Part shown: positions 56,301 to 64,000 of the stretch, one piece after another
Layout: every line of letters starts with the position of its first letter
Position numbering within the stretch: position 1 is the first letter of the stretch
Assembly (NCBI GenBank): GCA_019914945.1
Contig: CM034107.1
Location: forward strand, 11,346,001-11,410,000
DNA length: 64,000 bases
Source of the DNA: Typha latifolia
Lineage: Eukaryota > Streptophyta > Magnoliopsida > Poales > Typhaceae
Reading direction: 5' to 3'
The notes under the pieces: model-generated
What the model was told of the DNA's origin: nothing
The model's input: only the letters and a program-made list of their open reading frames with translations
Databases searched by the model: none
Program-made: the position numbers and the translations under genes

Positions 56301-58934
56301 TGGAATACCTCCTCTTCTTTGCATGACCAGGAAGGTCAGGAAGGTAATTGTGTTTTTCCCCATTCATTTATATTGGAACCTTACGAACTTAGTAATGCAT
56401 GCTTAGTTGATCACTCAAAGACCTTGATTCTTTAAGGAAATGTATAAGTCACATGTATACAGTATATACCTACTCTGTATGCTATAAGAATATTGGGTGA
56501 AGATGTTTCTGATCCGCTCAAAATGGAAGAACATTCTATTACATCCCTCTTTTCTGGTGATGTCTAAAGACTGTCAACTTAATTACCTTCTGTCCAGGCT
56601 TCTTTGATTGATGAAATGCATGGACAGTAGCAAAGTTGAAATCAGTGTCTTTCTTTCTGTGATTCATTCTCTGGGGGATCTGTTCAGAACTTACATATCA
56701 ATTAGTAGAATAGTTGGATGCTAAATCTAAATATTTCTTGTGATAGTTAGGGGCCTTAGGGCTAATATTATTACTTGTATGCACTAATACTTCCTACGGA
56801 ATTTGGCTCAAGTAATCTGAATGCTTGATTTAGAATTACTTCAGGGAAGTTTAAACTACCTTCAAGACTCCCTTAGGATTTGTAATTTGTGGCTCCAGTC
56901 TAACATAAAAGTTTTGCAGGTAAGACTGCTTTCTTTAACAGGTTCAGTTTCAAGGAAATGAAGAAGGCCACAGGCAACTTTAGCACTATCTTTGGAAGAG
57001 GTGGGAATAGTATCATATACAAAGGTCAGTTTGATGACAGTTCCATTGTTGCTGTAAAACGCATAGACAACTTACTGAAACAAGGGAAGGGAGATTTTTG
57101 CCGAGAGATGGAGTTTCTTGGAAGGCTGCATCATCGCCATCTTGTTGCACTGAGAGGCTTTTGTTTTACAAAATATGAGAGGTAAAATTTCTATTTAAAA
57201 GGATTCCACTCCTTGCTGCATTTCTATGAGCCCTTAGTTCTCCCATAATTTTCCCATACTTTTCAGGTTCCTGGTATATGAATACATGGAAAATGGAAGC
57301 CTAAAGGATCATCTTCACTGTAATGCTTACTGTCCTCTCTTCTTCCTTCTTGTGTATCAGTCTCACTCGGTTAATAATTAGGGAGAAATTTCCTGTTTCC
57401 TTCTTTGTAGCATCCGACAGACCTCCATTGACATGGAAGGCTAGAATCCATATTGCCATAGACGTCGCAAATGCTCTGGTATGTTGAACAATAACTACTG
57501 GATTTGAATCTTGGAGCAACATTGCCCGAAGTTTGAGAATTACATTCCCCTCCAGCTTCAAATTTTCCATAACTTTGCTTCCCCTCCAGCTTCAAATTTT
57601 CAATAACTTTACTTCCCCTCCAGCTTCAAATTTTCAATAACTTTACTTCCTGCTCTTTTTTATTTCTAGAACAGAGCAATAACCTGCAATTGCCGACTGA
57701 GAGTGACAACACAAAATGATTCTAGCTTTTGAACTAATTGTCCTCATTCGTTGAACTCCAATCAACTTCGCATGCAGGAGTACCTTCATTTTTACTGTGA
57801 TCCATCTATTTTTCATGGAGACATAAAGCCCAGCAATATTCTTTTGGACAAGAATTTCCTCGCAAAGGTACGTGATTGGAGAAGTTGTTATGATAAATTT
57901 ATGATGTTCCCTCAGTTTAATTGAATTTCCTCTTATAGGTTGCTGATTTTGGTCTTGCACGTTTTTCAAGAAGTGGTAATATGCACTTGCTTCCAGTGGA
58001 TACAAAGATCCAGGGAACTCCAGGTGAGGTCTTTCATACTTAAAGTAACACTTGTATGGTTGTGATCAATGTGATTTATCCTACAACTGAGGGCTAGGTT
58101 AAGTTCTGAAATAGCATCTCATTGTAGTATGTATGAAACTAGAATTACCATAAGGTATTAAAGGTATTTAACAGTAAAAAAATTTATTCATTGATAATGT
58201 GTTGAGAAAAGATTTAACATGTCAGTAAACAATGAGAAAGGGATTAGACTTTTTTTTTCTTCTTTTGATCATTAAAGAAATTAGGCTTTTGGGAAGGATT
58301 TCCAACATCTTTTGGAAACATAAGTTAGGACTTAAAGGTTATGTATTGGAACAGATTTCCAAAAACTTTTGGTCACTTAAGGTTAGCGCTTACAGGTTAC
58401 ATTGATCCTGAATATGTGGCAACTCAGGAACTGACTGCAAAAAGCGATGTATACAGCTATGGTATATTGTTGTTAGAACTTCTGACAGGAAAGCCTGCAA
58501 TATATGAGGGAAAAACTCTAGTTGAGTGGTCTCAGGATCTCATAGCAACAGAATCTCCACTAGAAGAATTGGTTGACCCGGCAATTACAGAGTCATTCAA
58601 TTTGGAAGAGCTGCACGTGTTGGTTGATGTCATACATTGGTGCACTCAGAAGGAAGGCAGAACAAGGCCATCAATGAAGCAAGTACTTAGGATGCTCTAT
58701 GAGAGATTGGACCCAACACACAGTTGCTTTGCACAGGCAATCGAGGATGAAGAAGGCTATTGTGGTGGGCAAAGGACAAGTAAAGGGAAGGCGCAGCAGA
58801 GCGAGGTCATCCCTTTCAGTGGTGATGCAAGATGCCTTCAATCATCTTCAAGCACATCGAGATCTTATTGCAGTCGAAGTGTTCTGCTTGAGAGCAACTC
58901 GCCAGAATCTCCCCATGGCATTTTCTCCGTATGA
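53349..58934 (+). CDS. SPARK-domain receptor-like protein kinase, At1g49730-like
   Basis: Single-pass plasma-membrane kinase; relatives with this extracellular SPARK domain include the symbiosis kinase ARK1, but the function here is unknown. Exons: 53349-53430, 54107-54658, 56050-56343, 56920-57181, 57267-57319, 57411-57478, 57778-57867, 57939-58023, 58396-58934; 2025 nt, 674 aa (Arabidopsis relative about 663). Exon 3 could instead start at 56026 (+8 aa). Signal peptide about 1-27. The SPARK region about 28-210 is cysteine-rich ([48 protein letters not shown]). Ser/Pro linker, TM about 255-278, kinase about 325-600. Lys356 (AVK), DFG D470 and GTPGYIDPEY are present. The HRD motif is HGD (G451-D452) and the glycine loop is GRGGNS, its last glycine replaced. 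The C-terminal [18 protein letters not shown] is family-conserved. Confidence 0.93.
57545..57648. repeat. 34-bp unit, three tandem copies, in SPARK kinase intron 6
   Basis: Units beginning CCCCTCCAGCTTCAAATTTT at 57547, 57581 and 57615, exactly 34 bp apart and nearly identical. Entirely intronic. Confidence 0.9.
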
Positions 58935-60703
58935 GCCATTGTAGTGCTCTTGGTACGTGGATTTATCTTTCAAGCTGTTGGATTTGCAGCACGAAACACC
59001 GACATTCCGATGTAAGTAAGAAGAGCATTACATTTTTTTTCTCTTTTCTTCTCAATTTTTTTTTGTCATTGTTATTTATGTACAAGTTTAAGGAGCCACT
59101 TCTGTATCATTTGCTGGTCCATCTTGAAATCGAATGAATTGTCATACAACTACAGTGAGAAATTAGATGCATTGTTCAATTGGTCCTAGAAAGCTATGCG
59201 AGGCTGTTTGGCTTCATCTATTTGGAAAATCTACATCTGTACATACAAAGAGTAATAAGAAAAGTAGCTTTTAGCTTATGAATCTTATGAAATACTTTTT
59301 CCGAAGGCTAATATAAGAAAAATGTTTGCCTTTAATATCTATTATATTTGATGATCTCATAAGAAATCATTCTTCAAATTCTATCCTAGATTACGTATCT
59401 CCTTTTGTCCCCCTAAATCAACTGATTGCTCCAGATTCCTCTATTTGTAGCCCAAGGAATAAATCATGCACAGCTTTGCTCATGGAAAGATATGAAAGTG
59501 ACAAAAGATACCAAAACAATCCGGGACCATGCAGTTCATTGATGTGCCAATGATGATAATGCACTTCCGCATGTTTGCATCTCCCTTCTCATGATCAAAA
59601 GAACAATGTCTGCTTTGTGGTTTAGATTTATTCTTAAACCAGCTTAGTGAGCACTAAATTAGTTTATTATTGAGATATCAATTTAAGGCGAAATGAGTTT
59701 AAGATTGTTCTTCTCTTCTATCTAATATTTTATATTTACTAATAAAATTTAATTAGAAAATAACATCTATTATTTCAATCATTCTCACTCTTCCTCTCGT
59801 CCATCCAACTAAAAAAAAGAATTTCATCAGTTTTTCAACGTCATATAAAAAATAATCATAACACAACTGAAGCATTTTGTAATTAAATACTACATTTTTC
59901 TAAAACCTATTTAAGTAACATTATTTAAAAATTTAAAGGCAAAACTACATGCAAGCCCACCTAAAATTTCTCATCAAGGTCCCTATCCTAGGTGGGCATA
60001 TCTGACAATCTGAGGCAACGCTTTCACAATTTGGATTTAAGTTTGTCACATCTAACTGTTGATTTGTGAACTGAACCATGTTTCACTAGTAATGCTTCAA
60101 GATGTATCCTCATTTAGCCATCATTCCTACTCAGAGAAATATCAGATGCATCCAATTATCCTAAGCATTTCATGCTTCATTTCAGCTTGCAATGTTTCAG
60201 AAGGAGAAGATGCCTAACATGCACACGCTTCTTCTTCCACAAACGCAATTATTTGCCTGTAAGAATTTTACAAAAGTAGCAGCCACTGAATTCAAACAGA
60301 ATTAAATGATTATGACTTTCAGGTTGCACAACTAAGTTCCTCTCCCCAAATTAAACATTCTTTCTTTTTCGCAGATGGTGACACCCACAAGGCTATTCCT
60401 TACTCTTTTATGAATTATGAGATGCCTCTCTTCTTTTCTTCAACCTCTTTGGAATCCAATATCCCTGCTCCAAGCCAATGAAACTTCTGCCCATTTTATT
60501 TGCCAGTCAGTGGTTGGCTCGTTGGGCACTGGGTGTTTGCAGATGATCAGCTGCCGACAATGATATTACACCAGTTGAGTCCACGCAAATTGACTAGAAA
60601 AGTGGTCTTAGTCATTGTTAACTGTCATTGTTAACTGCAGAGACCACAAACACTTAGTTACATATAGTCCCTCAAATCTCAATACTTCACTGCGACATTA
60701 AGC
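58935..60703. other. SPARK kinase 3' UTR and subtilase promoter region
   Basis: The 3' UTR extends to perhaps 59150, followed by AT-rich intergenic DNA. A frame of 75 codons at 59326-59553 has no recognisable content. No clear TATA box for the subtilase; the best is a weak CATATAG near 60661. Confidence 0.45.
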
Positions 60704-63022
60704 ATGGATCGTACCTTTACTCTTAGCCTGCTAGTCCTAATCTTCCTCCTCTCATCCAAGCAGATCAATTCGTCAGAATCTGATGAAGGTCGCCGACCGT
60801 ACATCATCCACATGGATGTGTCGGCTATGCCAGCTCCCTTTGCTACTCATGGTAGTTGGTACTCCACAATTCTCTCCTCCCTGTCTGCCGATTATCAACC
60901 AACTCACCTGTACACATACACTCATGTAATGCATGGGTTTAGTGCAATTCTATCACAATTGCAGCTTCAGCAGCTGCAGCAAATACCTGGTCACCTCGCA
61001 GCATTCCCCGACGCATATGCTGAGCTCCACACAACGCACACCCCGGTGTTCCTCAGGCTAAGCAGTGGCGGTGGTGGTCTCTGGCCCGCATCAAATTTCG
61101 GCGAAGGAGTGATCATAGGAATCATCGACACTGGCATCTGGCCAGAGAGTGATAGCTTTCGTGACGAGGGCATGCCGCCTGCGCCTGAAAGATGGAACGG
61201 GAAGTGCGAGAACAGCAGTAGCTTCAACTCCTCCCTCTGTAACCAAAAGCTCATCGGAGCTCGGTCTTTTAGCAGGGCCCTGAAGCACGCTGACCTCAAT
61301 ATATCAAGCACTTATGACTATGATTCACCGAGGGACTACTACGGCCATGGGACTCACACGTCATCCACTGCAGCCGGCAGCCGTGCACCGAACGCAAGTT
61401 ACTTCGGCTATGCTGGGGGTACTGCAACCGGGATTGCGCCGATGGCATGGGTGGCCATGTACAAGGCTATATTCTCCAGTGACATCGAAAAGACTGCTGC
61501 CACCGATGTGTTGGCTGCCATGGATCAGGCAATTGCCGATGGCGTTGACGTCATGTCCTTATCACTTGGATTTCCTGAAACTGATTACTATTCCAATGTG
61601 ATTGCACTCGGGGCCTTTGCAGCCATAGAGAAGGGGATCTTCGTGGCATGCTCAGCAGGAAACAGCGGCTCTGATGGGTACACAGTCTCAAATGGTGCTC
61701 CCTGGATCACAACAGTTGGTGCAGGGACTATAGACAGAGACTACCCTGCAACAATAACTCTTGGAAATGACTCAAAAAGCATTCAAGGTAGATCACTCTA
61801 CTTACAGAGCAAATTGATCTCTGATGCTTTGCTCTACTACAGCTATCATGACAAGGACGAGGAGTCTTGCACCTACCATGCTCTCAAACGCAAAGCTGTG
61901 GCTGGAAAGATTGTATTCTGCTCTGCCTCCGGTGATATAATGACCCAAATGAGTGAAGTGTACAGAAGCAGAGCTCTCGGAGCAATCTTTGCAACCAAGA
62001 TAAAATACTACTACCTTGATCCACACGACTTCTACATGCCATTTGTGATAGTAAATCTGCAAGATGGAGAAGTAATTAAAAAGCACATAACAGCTGCCAA
62101 TAAACCAACAGTTAGTATCCAATTCATATCAACAGAGTTGGGGCTAAAACCTGCCCCTCTTGTGGCTGATTTCTCCTCACGAGGGCCGAGCTCATTAAGC
62201 CCTGGAATTCTGAAGCCGGACATACTTGCTCCTGGTGTCAACGTCTTGGCTTCCTGGGTGCCGAACAACCCAGTCCTACAGATCGACAACGATACTTTCT
62301 CCACAGACTACATGCTACTCTCCGGTACCTCCATGTCCTCACCGCATGTCGTTGGTGTAGCTGCCTTGCTGCGTGCACTGCACAAAGATTGGACTCCGGC
62401 AGCCATCCGGTCTGCCATGATGACAACTGCTGACCTCATCGACAATTCTGGTAAGGTCATCATAGATATGGTTTCAAGCTTAGCTGCAAGTCCTCTGGAT
62501 TTTGGAGGGGGGCATGTAAACCCCAACCAGGCCATGGATCCAGGCCTGGTGTATGATATAGTGGTAGAAGACTACATTGATTTCCTATGTGGTCTCAACT
62601 ACACAAACTATCAAATAAGCCTCATCACTAGGAACCATAAAATTACCTGTTCTTCCAGGGCTAACCTTGACCTCAACTACCCATCCTTCATAGTAATCCT
62701 CAATAACACTGAGACAGCCACTCAAACATTTAAGAGGATTTTGACAAACGTCGGTGATTCTCCGACCAGCTATCGTGCAGTCGTGGATGCACCATCGGGG
62801 ATGAAGGTGGCGGTGATGCCTCAGATGTTGTCTTTTGAAAACAAGTACAGCAAACAAGAGTTCTCAGTAACAGTTGAAATCAACCTAGAAGGAAAGGCCA
62901 GGGTGCATGGTGATTACATTGGGAATTATGGGTTTCTAAGGTGGTATGAGGATGGAGGCAAGCATGTGGTAAGAAGTCCAATCGTCTCAGCATATTTAGC
63001 TCAAGATCTGAACAAATCTTAA
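60704..63022 (+). CDS. Subtilisin-like serine protease (SBT1 group, SBT1.9-like)
   Basis: Secreted subtilase (peptidase family S8) acting in the apoplast or cell wall; substrates unknown. 772 aa, single exon, normal for intronless SBT1 genes. Order: signal peptide about 1-24; I9 propeptide about 32-112 (PYIIHMDVSAMPAPF, VMHGFSAILS); catalytic domain with Asp142 (IDTGIWPES), His215 (GHGTHTSSTAAG), oxyanion Asn320 (ACSAGNSG) and Ser543 (SGTSMSSPHVVGVAAL); a PA domain between about 350 and 480; and a C-terminal fibronectin III-like domain from about 650 (LNYPSFIVIL, ILTNVGDSPTSYRAVV). The catalytic triad is complete. Many N-glycosylation sites (e.g. NSS, NAS, NDS, NYT). The ATG chosen is the first one and gives a proper signal peptide. 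Confidence 0.96.
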   Translation: MDRTFTLSLLVLIFLLSSKQINSSESDEGRRPYIIHMDVSAMPAPFATHGSWYSTILSSLSADYQPTHLYTYTHVMHGFSAILSQLQLQQLQQIPGHLAAFPDAYAELHTTHTPVFLRLSSGGGGLWPASNFGEGVIIGIIDTGIWPESDSFRDEGMPPAPERWNGKCENSSSFNSSLCNQKLIGARSFSRALKHADLNISSTYDYDSPRDYYGHGTHTSSTAAGSRAPNASYFGYAGGTATGIAPMAWVAMYKAIFSSDIEKTAATDVLAAMDQAIADGVDVMSLSLGFPETDYYSNVIALGAFAAIEKGIFVACSAGNSGSDGYTVSNGAPWITTVGAGTIDRDYPATITLGNDSKSIQGRSLYLQSKLISDALLYYSYHDKDEESCTYHALKRKAVAGKIVFCSASGDIMTQMSEVYRSRALGAIFATKIKYYYLDPHDFYMPFVIVNLQDGEVIKKHITAANKPTVSIQFISTELGLKPAPLVADFSSRGPSSLSPGILKPDILAPGVNVLASWVPNNPVLQIDNDTFSTDYMLLSGTSMSSPHVVGVAALLRALHKDWTPAAIRSAMMTTADLIDNSGKVIIDMVSSLAASPLDFGGGHVNPNQAMDPGLVYDIVVEDYIDFLCGLNYTNYQISLITRNHKITCSSRANLDLNYPSFIVILNNTETATQTFKRILTNVGDSPTSYRAVVDAPSGMKVAVMPQMLSFENKYSKQEFSVTVEINLEGKARVHGDYIGNYGFLRWYEDGGKHVVRSPIVSAYLAQDLNKS

Positions 63023-64000
63023 GTGCATCACCTAGCATATATTTACTATGACAATGAGGGCCCCTTATCTTGATCCTATAGCAGATCAAATACTGTGAAC
63101 TAAACCAGCAAGAAATTGTAATAGCTGTAAGTCTTTCATCCTTAGGTCCATGAGCACATCTTATCCCTGGCCGAGGCCAGGAGAGAACACCCATGGAACA
63201 CTAGACTATCATGTTTTTGAGCCCTCTCTATGTGAAAAATATCTCTTTAATAACTAGCATAGAATTACATACAAGGTATAAGTTTAAAATGTGAATGCTA
63301 TGCAGTTCACATTTCTCTACCTAAGGTAAGTAATCATAAGTGAATGGTAGAGAGTTATGCCCTAGGAGACAAAGCAAAACAGTTTCTCTCACAAAAGCTC
63401 TATGCAGAATGAAACACGAGGCTCCAATGTATACACAAGAAAAACTTTTCTCTCTACATGGAGAAATAAGAAACAATAACCTTATACCACAAACTTAATC
63501 ATCCAAGTGAGAACACTATACTTTTTGTATCCAATCACCAATTTATTTGGATGTCCTGAGTGCAGTCATTAGCTGATTGGAAACCCATTTAAGTTTAACT
63601 GGCAAAGTGATCAGAGAAGGTATAGCTAGATATCAATTAGCATACCTCTTGGCATGAATGATGAAATGAAGCAGTACCAGACTTTGGTTGACTAAAGAAA
63701 AGCCCCATACTTTTTTACTTTACCCTGTATACCATTTATCTACCTTTCTTTAAAGGTAGATCTTGCAAATCTTTCCTTTTCCAAGAGCATATCGATTTCT
63801 ACTGCAGGCCCACTAAAAAAAAAATCAAGATTCCATAACAAGAGTCATGTTCCCATTGTCATGTATCAAGTAGCCCAATCCACTACCATAAGACACTGGG
63901 CCACTATGGATCATGCCATGCTTGCATATTTCAATCAATACTCATAGTATTCCTACTGATGAACATGATATACGCAGATCTACTGCAAAAGTATACCTTG
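63023..64000. other. Subtilase 3' flank, no gene recognised
   Basis: The 3' UTR of the subtilase, then AT-rich DNA to the window end. I see no coding similarity on either strand; an exon of a gene continuing beyond the edge cannot be excluded. Confidence 0.4.

Noticed and set aside
1..64000. CRISPR arrays, operons, phage or bacterial islands, gene cluster
   Set aside because: The window is plant nuclear DNA; no direct-repeat/spacer pattern, no polycistronic layout, and the neighbouring genes belong to unrelated pathways.

Overview
This is a 64 kb piece of a plant nuclear genome. The evidence is spliceosomal introns, land-plant gene families (PUB-type U-box E3 ligase, receptor-like kinases, SBT1 subtilase, ASHH1-type SET protein), plant promoter codes (site II plus telo-box, the USE/TATA of a plant U-snRNA gene), and AT-rich intergenic DNA full of MITEs and CT/GA/AT microsatellites. 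A very GC-rich, intronless U-box gene beside AT-rich, intron-rich genes suggests a monocot, but that is inference; I cannot name the species.

Layout. 0-11.6 kb: the end of a hAT-like element, a tRNA-Ser(GCU) gene, then an 11-exon histone methyltransferase of the ASHH1/SDG26 type (+), followed by a complete hAT-type MITE with a perfect 8-bp target duplication. 11.6-16.2 kb: SSU72, the RNA polymerase II CTD phosphatase (-, 4 exons), with a LINE reverse-transcriptase remnant in its second intron. 18.6-20 kb: a PUB25/26-like U-box E3 ligase (-, single exon). 20-26.7 kb: gene-poor DNA with a long-TIR MITE and a LINE 3' remnant (zf-RVT plus RNase H). 26.7-37.2 kb: nicotinate phosphoribosyltransferase (+, 15 exons), with two or three hAT-like insertions in its introns. 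37.2-42.1 kb: gene-poor, with another long-TIR MITE and a four-copy tandem repeat just upstream of the next gene. 42.1-44.8 kb: a membrane-anchored kinase like Arabidopsis At1g01540 (+, 7 exons, one GC-AG intron). 46.3-50.8 kb: ribosomal protein eS10 (+), whose first coding exon is only the ATG and whose fourth intron carries nested repeats. 51.9-52.2 kb: a U2 snRNA gene with a Pol II type promoter. 53.3-58.9 kb: a SPARK-domain receptor-like kinase like At1g49730 (+, 9 exons). 60.7-63.0 kb: an intronless subtilase (+).

The genes are independently transcribed; there is no operon or biosynthetic cluster. Several act in gene expression (ASHH1, SSU72, U2, eS10, tRNA-Ser), but adjacency in a plant genome does not imply co-function. 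Exon joins were worked out by hand from GT/GC-AG sites, reading phase and remembered homologues. Frames close exactly in all seven protein-coding genes. I found no convincing novel system. The most unusual signals are the young hAT elements with intact target duplications, the GC-AG intron, the quadruplicated leader, the ATG-only exon, and the altered HRD and glycine-loop motifs of the SPARK kinase.
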